64,000 nucleotides of DNA, from the NCBI RefSeq assembly GCF_947172395.1, contig NC_069102.1, positions 10,012,442 through 10,076,441 on the forward strand, written 5' to 3'. A program made the position numbers and the translations under genes. The DNA comes from Bicyclus anynana. Its lineage: Eukaryota > Arthropoda > Insecta > Lepidoptera > Nymphalidae. Below the pieces are notes generated by a model. The model saw only the letters and a list, made by a program, of their open reading frames with translations. It was not told the origin of the DNA and made no database searches. Positions 24,310-34,375 of this stretch are shown piece after piece (the first letter of the stretch is position 1; every line of letters begins with the position of its first letter).

Positions 24310-24559
24310 TATTATGATTCGTTATTGTAATCATTTCATTCATAATACAAATGTTTATTCAGTAATTCAATTAATAAGCTGAATTGGGCAAGCAATGTTT
24401 CGAATAAAATTTTATCGATCCTCTTGGCATTGTATTCACATTTCACAAATTGTAAAAATACGATACGATTGCGAATTGCAACCTTTTGGGAAAATTGGAA
24501 AATTAACTACTGGAAACTGGATATATTTGGGGAGAGGGGCAGGGAAGGGGGGGGGAGAC

Positions 24560-24612
24560 AATATGACATTTGCGATTGTCAATTGTCATTTGTCAATGTC
24601 AGTGTCTCAGTG
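24560..24612. promoter_or_regulatory. TGTCA cluster upstream of the FKRP-like gene
   Basis: About 250 bp upstream of the FKRP-like start is a run of TGTCA words ('gattgtcaattgtcatttgt', then 'caatgtcagtgtctcag'). Similar clusters occur in the PIG-O divergent promoter. The role is unproven. Confidence 0.35.
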
Positions 24613-26486
24613 TGGCACACAGACGATCATCGACCACAGAGTCACAGATTAACATGATTAGTGTTCCATTTGAGGATCCTAACCACAAACGGCTAAAAAG
24701 ATATCCTAACGATTACGCTCACATTTGCGATTTTTACAGTATTTTTTATTTTTCATGAACGTTCGATAGACTTTTTTGCATAATTATAATGAAGAATGTT
24801 AACTAATTTTGATTACTGCACTTCATATTCTCTGTCTAAAATAAAAAATACTAGTGAAAGTATTCCTAAGTCTATGAGTGAAAGAATTACTTCGTTATGC
24901 CAATTAGTTCCGATTTAGAAGTAAAAAAAGTTATAACCGCACGACGCGGGCTGCCGGTTAAGGTGTGACGTCATCGCACAACACGCTCGTCGCTCTGTCT
25001 GGTTCTGTGGTTCACTCAGTCACAGAATGTTTGTACAACTCAGTCCGCTCGCGGTCTGTTGAAATTATACCTAAATAATTTTATAAATGTCCAATCCAAA
25101 TACTAGACAATCATGTGTTGTGCCTAAATGTCTACACAACTATCAATTCACCGGAAAAATTGTTTTTTGTGGTTCCAAAGGACTTTAAAATGCGAAGAAA
25201 ATGGATAAAAGCTATGAAGAGATTAGATCCATTTGGAGATAAAAGCACAGTTTATTGTTGTGAAGACCATTTCGACGTAAGTATAGTGATTATATTTTAT
25301 GTAGGTACATATACATATGCAATAATACCTAATAATTTTAATCTTAAAATGAAACAATTTCTAACCGGACTAATTGCGTGTTTATTGATTTTACATTGGC
25401 AGGAAAAATGTAAAATCAATAAATAGACCTACACGATTAATCCGGTTAAAAACAGTTTCATTATAAAATACAGTGATCGTTAATACCTAAGACATTACTA
25501 TTATAATATTTTGTAGTTTGCAATGATTTAATACCTATAAACATAAACATAAAATCTAGTCAGTGGTACAAAACCTTTGGTGTCAGAACTTTCCGTTAAG
25601 TTATTACATACATATTATAATATCTTGAGAACAATGCAACTGTTTTGCGGTATCCTTTGTTTTCATTTATACTACTGTGACTACTGCTTTGCTCGCGTCG
25701 TCGGCTAGGTGTAGATGGCTAATAAGATTTTTCTTGTTTTAGATTGAAAATGATATGGAGAACTATATTAAATATAAATTGGTCGGGGGAAGAATTAAAC
25801 TAAAACAGTGTATAGTTCCACACAAATTCAAATGTCAACAGGAAAAGGAAGATAAACCTCAGAGATCTGCAGTACAAAAACGTAATCGTATAGAATATTT
25901 TGAGAAACTATTAAATAAAGATGAAATTTCGGTGTTAGAAAATCCTGAAGAGATATTTTTTGTTAGCTGTAAAGATGAAATAGTAATGGAAGATCCATTA
26001 AGTTTTGGAAATAATGATCAGTGTTTAGAAATATCAAAAAAAAAGTAAGCGAGTGCAAGTAAATCTGAAAGCTATAGGTGTCCATAAATCAACCATGACT
26101 GTTAGCAAATGTTAAAACAAAGAGAAACAATATTTTCACCAGATGCAGTATCTTTTGGTTGTATGAACGACACATCTTCAAACGCCTCTTCACATAAAAT
26201 GTTCAACCTTGAACAAAAATCAAAGAACACTAATGAAGACTAAGATTCGGAACTGGAATGCGAAACACTTTTTTTTAGTAACTATATGCAAAATTCTGCT
26301 CTTTTATCCATATCTAGAGGACCACAACTGTTGTTAGGTTTACCTAAAGAATGCTATTTTTGTATTAATATGTTATCTGAAACAACAAAATGTACTCCGC
26401 GGCCTACTATGTAATGTATCAGCAGTATTAGCAGACAGAGGTTTTAAAAATATTGCGCATTTTCTACAACAAGGTGAACATACTCT

Positions 26487-26765
26487 TGTAGCGTTATTCA
26501 TAAAAATATTATTATATTATTATTTTAGCTCATCTACATTAATATTTAGTTAATAGATTATCCATAAGTTTATAACGTACCAAAATGTATCCCGACATAT
26601 GGCCTGCACAATGCACATGTGGCGTACACATGTGCAGACCACACTAAAATATGTTCCTTGTTACTAACCCAATGTATTTAGTTATAATAACTCAGTTGAA
26701 CAGTAAACGGCGATCGATAAACACGCTTTTCTTTGCCACCTTACCTTCTTTACCACACGCGGCAA
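26487..26765 (+). repeat. Left LTR (279 bp)
   Basis: Begins 'tgtagcgttattcataaaaa' and ends 'ttaccacacgcggcaa'. No base differs from the right LTR outside the SINE. Confidence 0.92.
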
Positions 26766-26767
26766 AG

Positions 26768-26785
26768 TGGTGACCCCGACGTGAT
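26768..26785 (+). promoter_or_regulatory. Primer-binding site, tRNA-Trp
   Basis: 'tggtgaccccgacgtgat' is complementary to the 3' end of animal tRNA-Trp including CCA (known sequence recalled: ...ATCACGTCGGGGTCACCA). It lies 2 bp after the LTR. Confidence 0.85.
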
Positions 26786-26839
26786 CAAATTATCGATTTG
26801 CCTTAAGTCAACTCGCGCGCGTTACTAATAAAAACAATA

Positions 26840-27763
26840 ATGCAAAACGACCCGCGCTACCAATCTGCATCTGAGGAGCAACAAACTACAGCACAAGCGC
26901 TTCCAGAGCAGCCCGCACAGCCACATATGACAGCCGTCACGATGACATCGAGGATACCAGACTTCTGGCGGCAGCGACCACGGCTATGGTTCCACCAGTT
27001 TAACGCCATCGTGGACCCTCAAAAGGCAAGTGACCTCCATAAAAGTCAATTATTGATAGCTAAGTTGGGTCAAGACGAATTAAGTGACATTAGTGATTTA
27101 TTAGATAATATGCCTGATACAGATAAATTTAAAACCTTACAAAATAGGCTTATTTCAATTTATGAGGAGTCAGAGACGCGCCAACTCAATCAATTACTAA
27201 ACGAGATTGAATTGGGCGATCAGAAACCTTCGCAATTAATAAGACGCATGCGTGACCTCGGCAAAAATCGTATCCCCGAGGAAACTCTAAAACTACTTTA
27301 GACCGGTCGTCTCCCACACTCAATAAGAGCGGTCCTCACAGCATGCGACACAGGGGAGGTTAAATTAGATAGTTTAGCTACAATAGCCGACAGAATTTTA
27401 GAAAATACTAGAGCATCAGAACTATCGCCAATATCCAGGTCTGATTCTAAAGCCGATACAAACCATTTAGTATTAGAAATTAACGCTTTGAAACAACAAA
27501 TCGCAGCGTTAACAACACAAATGAATAATAACAACGGCAACAACCGCGCGTCACGTACCCAACATCGCGATTTCCCGGGTCCGTCTAGGGCGCGCTCAAA
27601 AAGCCGTGACAATAGTGTAAGTTTTAGAAATAGACAAATTTTTAATAAACAAACTGCTAAGCCAGGCGAATTAGGATATAAGTGTTTTTATCATTTTATT
27701 TACGGACCGAAAGCATATAAATGTGGTGACATCCGTAACTGTAATAAACAGTCGGAAAACTAA
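26840..27763 (+). pseudogene. gag: gag of the LTR retrotransposon, one in-frame stop
   Basis: Encodes the structural Gag polyprotein (capsid-like and nucleic-acid binding). The frame runs 308 codons, broken only by TAG at 27299-27301, where related Gags usually have Trp (TGG). Early residues 'FWRQRPRLWFHQF' fit the capsid N-terminus of this clade. The end has a basic region with 'RARSKSR' and a C-x2-H-x9-C-x5-C knuckle (CFYH...C...C), the CHCC type. The reading frame then overlaps pol by 16 nt in the -1 frame (27748-27763), so Pol is probably made by -1 frameshifting. The stop could be a null mutation or a read-through site; LTR identity shows it is recent or was inherited from the parent copy. 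Confidence 0.85.
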
Positions 27764-30700
27764 TTCCGACACCGGCTTGCATATCAAACAACTTAGCCGG
27801 TGTCGGAAATCAAAGTAATTCATACCGCTTATGTGTAACAGACTCCATAAGCGGAACACATTTTTTAATAGATACGGGCGCGGACATCTCTGTTTTGGCC
27901 ACACAAAGGCAAAACAGACGCACGTCCGATTACATTTTATATGCGGCTAATGGTTCCAAAATTAACACATACGGTCAAAAAACCATTACCGTCAATTTAG
28001 GTTTACGTCGTCCTTTTAAATGGGATTTTATTTTAGCGGACGTACAAAAATCAATTATAGGTGCCGATTTTCTCGCGGCCAATAAATTAATGGTGGATTT
28101 ACATGGTAAAAGGTTAGTGGACAAAATTACATTTTTATCTCGTCCCACTAACACCTCAACGTCTACCGAACCAAGTATTCGTTCAATAGATATTAACGAC
28201 GAATACCATCAAATATTACAAAAATTTCCCGATATTACTAAATTAGAAAATTTTTCATCAAACCCAAAGCATAACGTACAACATCACATTCACACCACTG
28301 GTCCCCCGGTGCATGAAAAAGTTCGCCCTCTTAACCCCGAGAAATACAAATTAGCCAAAGCGGAATCCGAGAGAATGACTCAACTGGGCATTTGTAGACC
28401 TTCGAACAGCCCGTGGGCTAACCCACTTGTGTGCGTTACCAAAAAAAATGGTGAAATACGAGCATGTGGCGATTATCGTCGCTTAAATGCACAAACTATA
28501 CCCGATCGATATCCTTTACCTAGATTACTCGACTTTACTTACATTTTAAAAGGTAAAACAATTTTTTCAAAAATCGATTTACGTAAGGCCTATCATAACA
28601 TACCTATGGCTCCAGAGGATATACCTAAATCAGCAATCCTCACTCCTTTTGGTCTCTTCGAGTTCACCCGCTGTAATTACGGACTAAGGAACGCAGCCCA
28701 GGACTTCCAAAGATTAGTACACAACACCCTAAAAAATCTAGACTTTGCATTTGCCTACCTAGATGACATAATCATTAGCTCCGACTCTAAAGAAACCCAT
28801 CTAAAACATCTCGAACTTGTTTTAGAGCGGTTAAACAATTGCGGGCTTACTATTAACACAGGTAAATGCGAGTTTGGAAAATCAGAACTAAATTTTCTTG
28901 GCTATCATATAAGTACCAACGGCATTAAGCCAAGCCAAGATAAGTCCGAAACCATTTCTAATTATCCTCGACCAAACACTATAGAGGAGTTAAGACGCTT
29001 TTTAGGTATGTTAAATTTTTATAGATTAAGTATTCCTAAGGCCGCCGAAATGCAAGCTCCACTAAATGCATACCTACATAACTCAAAAAAAAGGGATAAA
29101 ACTTTAATAACATGGACCGAAACGGCGCTAAATGCGTTCGATCGATGTAAGCAAGCCATAAATGAAACCGTTACACTTTCGTATCCCGACACATGTGCGT
29201 CACTTATTTTAATGACAGACGCCTCAGATAGTTGTGTAGGTTCCGCATTACATCAACATGTAAATAATAAATTAGAACCTTTAGGATTTTTCTCCAAAAA
29301 ACTAACGGAGACTCAAAAACGATATAGTACATACGATAGGGAATTATTAGCAATTTATATGGGTATAAAACATTTTCGACACATGGTTGAGGGCAGAGAG
29401 CTAACAATACTGACAGACCACCGTCCATTAACTTTTGCACTCACAAAAAAGGTCTCACCATCTGACTCACCGAGACGCTTAAGGCAATTAGATTTTATTT
29501 CCCAGTTTTGTGATAGTATTAAGTACATAGAAGGCGACAAAAACACAGTTGCTGACGCTTTATCTAGGATTAACGAAATTACTATGCCTAGTTTATTTGA
29601 TTATAATAAGTTAGCTGAATTACAAAAAAGCGATTTAGAGTTAGAAAGCCTTCGCAAACAAGATAATCTCCAATTTAAATTAATTGCCATGCCCGATTCC
29701 GATGTTAAACTAATATGTGAAACATCTACTGAGGACGTACGCCCTTATCTACCCATCGCGTTTAGAGAGCTAGCTATAAAAACTTTACATAATGTTAGCC
29801 ATCCCGGTATTGCAGCCACGAAACGTTTAGTTAAGTCTCGATATTTTTGGTCTAGTATGAATATAGATATAAAAAATTACGTTAAGAAATGTATACCTTG
29901 TCAAAAGTGTAAGATACAACGACATACAATTACACCATTAGGAACATTTGATAAGGCTTCTCGTTTATCCCATTGTCATTTAGATTTAATCGGTCCTCTT
30001 AAACCCTGTAATGATTATAAATATTGTGTAACTATGATAGATAGAGTAACCAAGTGGCCCGAGGTTGTACCTGTAAAGGATATTACAGCCGAGACGGTCG
30101 CTAAAGTATTTTTAGAACATTATATAGCTAGATATGGTTGTCCATTAAAAGTGACCACAGATAGAGGTGCGCAGTTTGAGTCCGACCTTTTCACTCAGTT
30201 ATTAAAAAAACTCGGCATAGAGCGCGTCCGGACAACAGCTTATAATCCCAAAGCTAACGGCATGGTAGAACGATTGCATCGAACATTAAAAGCAGCTATC
30301 ATGGCGAAATGCTTAAATAGCGCACAATGGGTGCAAGAATTGCCATTAGTTCTTTTAGGGTTGCGTACGGCAATAAAATCAGACCTAGGATACAGCCCTT
30401 CACAATTTCTATATGGATGTAGTCTTAGGTTACCAGGCGATATATTTAACTCAAGCCCTAAAACAAACATCAACGATCGTGAATTCATTAAACAGTTAAT
30501 TAACAATCTTTCATCCGTTTCTAACCTCACGCATACGGACATACGAACACGGGACAATAAAGTATTTATCCATCCAGACCTAAATAATTGTTCCCACGTA
30601 TTCGTTAGAAACGAGGCAAGACGATCGTTGGAGCCACCTTATGAAGGGCCTTTCCAGATTTTAGACCGTCATTCTAAGTATTACACTTTAGACTGTAACA

Positions 30701-30888
30701 ACAAAAAAGTCACTGTGTCACTTGACCGTCTAAAACCCGCTTATTTATTAATTGCCGACGATATAGAGGTCTCAAGCCCAGGGAACAAAAAAACAGAACC
30801 CAATATCTCCATTACGCCGAGCCAGCCGCTAACACTTAAAACCAGATCTGGTCGCACGGTTAAGCGAACCGTGAAATTCGACATATGA
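27748..30888 (+). CDS. pol: pol of the LTR retrotransposon: protease, RT, RNase H, integrase
   Basis: Uninterrupted frame of about 1046 codons. Order of domains: aspartic protease with 'LIDTGADISVL' just before 27900; reverse transcriptase with 'GDYRRLNAQTIPDRYPLP', 'FSKIDLRKAYHNIP' and the catalytic 'FAYLDDIIIS'; RNase H with 'LMTDASD', 'TYDRELLAIYMGIKHFRHM' and 'LTDHRPL'; integrase with an H-x-H/C-x2-C zinc part ('HNVSHPG' and 'CIPCQKC'), the DDE core ('HLDLIG', 'TTDRGAQFES', 'NPKANGMVERLHR') and a C-terminal chromo-less tail. It copies the element's RNA into DNA and inserts it into the genome. The RT block matches CsRn1/Kabuki elements best from memory. No initiator ATG is expected because translation enters by frameshift from gag. 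Confidence 0.93.
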   Translation, partial: TVGKLIPTPACISNNLAGVGNQSNSYRLCVTDSISGTHFLIDTGADISVLATQRQNRRTSDYILYAANGSKINTYGQKTITVNLGLRRPFKWDFILADVQKSIIGADFLAANKLMVDLHGKRLVDKITFLSRPTNTSTSTEPSIRSIDINDEYHQILQKFPDITKLENFSSNPKHNVQHHIHTTGPPVHEKVRPLNPEKYKLAKAESERMTQLGICRPSNSPWANPLVCVTKKNGEIRACGDYRRLNAQTIPDRYPLPRLLDFTYILKGKTIFSKIDLRKAYHNIPMAPEDIPKSAILTPFGLFEFTRCNYGLRNAAQDFQRLVHNTLKNLDFAFAYLDDIIISSDSKETHLKHLELVLERLNNCGLTINTGKCEFGKSELNFLGYHISTNGIKPSQDKSETISNYPRPNTIEELRRFLGMLNFYRLSIPKAAEMQAPLNAYLHNSKKRDKTLITWTETALNAFDRCKQAINETVTLSYPDTCASLILMTDASDSCVGSALHQHVNNKLEPLGFFSKKLTETQKRYSTYDRELLAIYMGIKHFRHMVEGRELTILTDHRPLTFALTKKVSPSDSPRRLRQLDFISQFCDSIKYIEGDKNTVADALSRINEITMPSLFDYNKLAELQKSDLELESLRKQDNLQFKLIAMPDSDVKLICETSTEDVRPYLPIAFRELAIKTLHNVSHPGIAATKRLVKSRYFWSSMNIDIKNYVKKCIPCQKCKIQRHTITPLGTFDKASRLSHCHLDLIGPLKPCNDYKYCVTMIDRVTKWPEVVPVKDITAETVAKVFLEHYIARYGCPLKVTTDRGAQFESDLFTQLLKKLGIERVRTTAYNPKANGMVERLHRTLKAAIMAKCLNSAQWVQELPLVLLGLRTAIKSDLGYSPSQFLYGCSLRLPGDIFNSSPKTNINDREFIKQLINNLSSVSNLTHTDIRTRDNKVFIHPDLNNCSHVFVRNEARRSLEPPYEGPFQILDRHSKYYTLDCNNKKVTVSLDRLKPAYLLIADDIEVSSPGNKKTEPNISITPSQPLTLKTRSGRTVKRTVKFDI

Positions 30889-31385
30889 GACACACTTGAC
30901 ATTCCAACAGAACTCAAAAGGCCGAGCAAAAAAATCTAGAACCCCATCGATTAGCTACGCGTCCCTTCACTCATCGCACGCCACAATCACACCCTGCACT
31001 TTGTACCTGCAAAAAAACAATGAACAAAAAAAAACAATGAACAAGGCAAAAACACAATTTACGAAGCAAGTGCCAAGCAACATGAGACAATAGAAACTCT
31101 CTCAAGACTCCATCAGTAGAGGCTACCGTCAGCGCATTGTAACGCTGACCAATACATTATCATCTGGCGTTACTACAGACATAGCATCACAGCTGCAAAC
31201 AACGCGCTACGAGCGGTCTCGTCGCTACGGTGCCCGCATGTGACAATTTAGCTTAGAACAATACAATAACAAAAAATGTGAACAAACAGTGTCGTGCCAC
31301 CCGAACAATGTACCTAGTTTATAAGTAGTTTTAATTTTAAGTACAGTTTCGGGGTTGATAATTTTATGTTATAGTAGTCTGATCT
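30889..31385. other. Untranslated 3' part of the LTR retrotransposon
   Basis: About 500 bp between the pol stop and the polypurine tract. A-rich with 'caatgaacaaaaaaaa' repeats. No env-like gene is seen. Confidence 0.7.
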
Positions 31386-31396
31386 AAAGGGGGAGG
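31386..31396 (+). promoter_or_regulatory. Polypurine tract
   Basis: 'aaagggggagg' lies 4 bp before the right LTR; it would prime plus-strand DNA synthesis. Confidence 0.8.
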
Positions 31397-31400
31397 TATA

Positions 31401-32017
31401 TGTAGCGTTATTCATAAAAATATTATTATATTATTATTTTAGCTGTTATATTAAGAGCTGTGATAGCCCAGTGGATATGACCTCTGCCTCCGATTCCGGA
31501 GGGTGTGGGTTCGAATCCGGTCCGGGGCATGCACCTCCAACTTTTCAGTTGTGTGCATTTTAAGAAATTAAATATCACGTGTCTCAATCGGTGAAGGAAA
31601 ACATCGTGAGGAAACCTGCATACCAGAGAATTATCTTAATTCTCTGCGTGTGTGAAGTCTGCCAATCCGCATTGGGCAAGCGTGGTGGACTATTGGCCTT
31701 ATCCCTCTCATTCTGAGAGGAGACTCGAGCTCAGCAGTGAGCCGAATATGGGTTGATGACGACGACGACGATTATTTTAGCTCATCTACATTAATATTTA
31801 GTTAATAGATTATCCATAAGTTTATAACGTACCAAAATGTATCCCGACATATGGCCTGCACAATGCACATGTGGCGTACACATGTGCAGACCACACTAAA
31901 ATATGTTCCTTGTTACTAACCCAATGTATTTAGTTATAATAACTCAGTTGAACAGTAAACGGCGATCGATAAACACGCTTTTCTTTGCCACCTTACCTTC
32001 TTTACCACACGCGGCAA
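31401..32017 (+). repeat. Right LTR with a SINE-B inserted
   Basis: 279 bp of LTR identical to the left copy, split by a 338-bp insertion at 31445-31782 (SINE plus target duplication). Confidence 0.92.
31445..31770 (+). repeat. SINE-B, full length
   Basis: tRNA-derived SINE. The head 'gagctgtgatagcccagtgg' (A box) with 'gtgggttcgaatccggtccg' (B box) is followed by the body 'cacctccaacttttcagttg' and the 3' part 'ctctgcgtgtgtgaagtctg', ending in a (GAC)n tail. The 12-bp target duplication 'attattttagct' is at 31433-31444 and 31771-31782. Other copies lie at 8240, 15143, 21855, 39119, 52075 and 58270. Confidence 0.93.
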
Positions 32018-32441
32018 ACTCTGACCAGACGTCCTGCCGTAAGCACTAAAGTAAAACCGACCAAAAAAGAAGTTTTGGAGACAAAAAAAAAATGCAGCGT
32101 TACGGATACACGTAGAAAGAGCTATCAGCAGACTTAGATTCTTTGAGTTCATGTTGCCACATACTTGTGTAGATCTAAAGCAAGTCGACCTGTCAGATTC
32201 AGTGGTGATTTCAGCATGTGGAATAGTTAATCTTCAAATCAGTCTGTTTCATTTAGAGTAACTTCCTAGTGTTATAAGCAAAAGACGTTTATTTTATTAA
32301 ATTAAAAATATACGATTATGAGGTTACGTACGTTCCGTTTTCCACCAATGTTTGTGTTATTTATAGAGTTCTAATTAAACTATATTACATTAGGATAATG
32401 TTATTTTATTAATTTGTCAAACATATTTTCCTTCCAAAACT

Positions 32442-33028
32442 TTACACATTTTTCAAAAAGATACCACAATATTTTTTATTATAAACTACTTCATGCACAT
32501 CAACATTCCATAAGGTTTCAAAGTGAACGTGTGCAATACAAAATAGGGCATTTCTTTTTCCGGTAATTTCCATTTGTGTTTGTATCTGAGCATAATATTT
32601 TTTGCCTAGTTTATTACCTTTAAAATACGTTATAAAAGTGTTTGCTTTGGTTGGACACTTTACTTCTATAACGCAGTCATCAGTAGCCCATCAGGCGCGG
32701 CAACAATCATAGGCCACTAATTTTTTATAAAAAAAACAGATTCCACTATCCTTATATTGTGTATTTTCGCGACTTCCCCGACATCTTTTTCTAATATTTT
32801 TCCTCTTTTGATAGCATTTGTTCTATTAAAAGTTACAGCACAAAATATTTCTTCTACTAAAGAGCCATCCTTTGTTCTACACTGAGCAGCTTCGTGCTTG
32901 TGGTATTGTACCCTTCCTCGCATTTCGGCGGCAACGAAATCACTATTTGTTGATTAGTAATGCGCAACCATTAATCCATCTATTTTAGGTAGATTATCTG
33001 ATTGCCCTTTTTCGAATCCTTCATCCAT
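32442..33028 (-). pseudogene. YqaJ-domain protein of the ISL2EU element, broken
   Basis: YqaJ is a lambda-exonuclease-like nuclease family; ISL2EU elements carry it beside their transposase. Read on -, the ATG at 33028 starts 'MDEGFEKGQSDNLPKIDGLM', then 'NSDFVAAEMRG' after a stop. Next, 'AAQCRTKDGSLVEEIF' and 'AIKRGKILEKDVGEVAKI' occur, the usual lead-in to the catalytic core. After another stop, 'PDG' and 'DDCVIEVKCPTKA' give the Asp and E-x-K catalytic residues. 'GKKYYAQIQTQMEITGKRNA' and 'LFCIAHVHFE' complete the core. The frame has at least two stops and one shift, and lacks the usual middle SWIM-like zinc segment. Confidence 0.75.
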
Positions 33029-33401
33029 TTTATTAATCGAATAATATTTACTATTATTAGACTAGTAACTTAACACGCGAACGAAAACCATCAGTCTAAC
33101 ACAACAAAACACTGCGCAAACTATTATATCTACTATAACCCAAGGAACATATTTACTCAGGAGATATAACAGCTGGAGACTTGATACTAAGCGACCCATG
33201 GTCCACGTTGTGACATGACGTCACAAGCGGTCACGCGACTGTTAGCGGGACTCGATATTTTTCGAAACTTTGAACGCCTATAAAATCAAAACTATTAGGT
33301 ATTTTTGACTACAACAAAAGTTAGTGAGTTTGTATACATACAGGCTTTACTAAGACAACATTTCAAGTGATTTGGCATACCTAGTAACATTCTTCATTAT
33401 A

Positions 33402-34375
33402 TTTATATTAAGATTAAAGTAAATAGATAAAAGACAAACAGCAGGTGGTCTACTGTTTAGTAATTCGTTAATACACCACCCGACTTCTTTGAGCTTTGTT
33501 TTTTTTTCTTACTAAACATTTTCTAGTTAATACATCAACGCTTGTGATTGTGATCGTGAGCGTGATCGTTGTAATCGCTTAGTGGAATTTGGAATGTCAC
33601 CATATTCTTTGGTGTGTCTTCAAACGTCAAAAAGCACTAATAGTAACTATAATTACTAGTCTGTCTCACCAAAGATTACAGTGTATTATTGGAAATAGAT
33701 AGGCTACTCGAACTTTTTTCGGAACGAATGTGATAGCGCCATCTAGTGACTAGATACAATATTTTTAGTATAGTAAAAAGTATAAAAATAATAATGCATA
33801 TTTTTTGTAAAGGAGAGACATTTTTGATTTTGTAATAGTTGAAGAAACCTATTGAGAAAAACAAAAAAAAAGACAAAAAGTTTTCCTTTGATACCCCGGG
33901 CTCGAACTCAGGATTATTATATTGTACATTTGTTATGCACCACTAGGCCAAATTACTATGTGGAAATCGTTGAAATTAATGTACACTTACTGTTTTTCTT
34001 TAATAATCCCTTTGCTTTAGAAATACACATTCTTTCTATTACACGTCAAAATTAAAAGGATAAATAATTCTTTTTTTTCGGTTTTTTTTCCGTACTTACA
34101 CGGGTTTAATCTCTAAAAACATTCAAGTACGTACACATCATATGTAATTGTATTTACTATCCTGGAATCTTAAATCTAGGATGTAGATGGCGCTGCTTCA
34201 TAAAGATATCACGTTCTTCTAAGTTCCCATGGCATGTGTCTCACTGTCTGTATTGGTCTGTATTCTGTGCAAATTCAAATTGTAAAAAAAACTTTACGTG
34301 TGGTGTGATGTGACATGACAGTGTAAATTAAATTTCATTTTATAAAATTTATAATTCAATCAATTTTTAGTAAAT
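33402..34375. other. Upstream region of GET3
   Basis: AT-rich spacer. Near 33890-33950 a reverse-oriented tRNA-like phrase ('cgggctcgaactcaggatta') hints at a SINE relic. 'gtgatgtgacatgacagtgt' lies about 60 bp before the GET3 ATG, probably in its promoter or 5' UTR. Confidence 0.4.

Larger units (their letters stand above)
26487..32017 (+). mobile_element. Ty3/gypsy LTR retrotransposon, CsRn1 clade (Kabuki-like)
   Basis: LTRs at 26487-26765 and 31401-32017 flank gag and pol. A 5-bp target duplication 'actct' occupies 26482-26486 and 32018-32022. The primer-binding site matches tRNA-Trp, and Gag ends in an unusual CHCC knuckle. Both are traits of the CsRn1 clade. The two LTRs are identical over 279 bp once the SINE in the right LTR is removed, so insertion was very recent. 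Pol is uninterrupted; gag has one in-frame TAG. Confidence 0.93.
25087..32261 (+). pseudogene. THAP-DDE transposase of the ISL2EU element, broken and interrupted
   Basis: Exon 1 (25087-25276) begins MSNPNTRQSCVVPKC, the THAP C-x4-C. After a one-base frame break near 25150 it continues 'LFFVVPKDFKMRRKWIKAM', then 'VYCCEDHFD' up to a GTAAGT donor. Exon 2 (from 25743) reads 'IENDMENYIKYKLVGG' and 'QCIVPHKF' (the AVPTF-like THAP end). Near 26300, 'LLLGLPKECYFCINML' remains, then most of the helix-turn-helix and DDE core is deleted. 'LADRGFKNIAHFLQQ' (late DDE motif) runs into the LTR element at 26487. The reading resumes at 32023 with 'RRPAVSTKVKPTKKEVLETK', 'IHVERAISRLR' and 'SACGIVNLQISL', ending in TAA at 32259-32261. 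It would have cut and rejoined the element ends. Confidence 0.75.
24785..33401 (+). mobile_element. ISL2EU-type DNA transposon, decayed, with a nested LTR retrotransposon
   Basis: The ends carry a 17-bp perfect inverted repeat, 'tataatgaagaatgtta' (24785-24801), with its complement at 33385-33401. Both subterminal zones contain a 'tgacgtca' word (about 24966 and 33218). Inside are two convergent genes found together only in ISL2EU-type elements: a THAP-DDE transposase on + and a YqaJ-domain protein on -. Both are broken, so the copy is dead. Without the retrotransposon it would be about 3.1 kb. The exact ends and target duplication are not certain. Confidence 0.7.

Noticed and set aside
31450..31530. 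tRNA-like head of SINE-B
   Set aside because: A and B boxes are present but the acceptor stem does not close and a SINE body follows; not a real tRNA gene. The same applies to SINE-A and SINE-C heads.
33888..33960. Reverse tRNA-like sequence with 'cgggctcgaactcagg'
   Set aside because: No cloverleaf closes; possibly a SINE relic.
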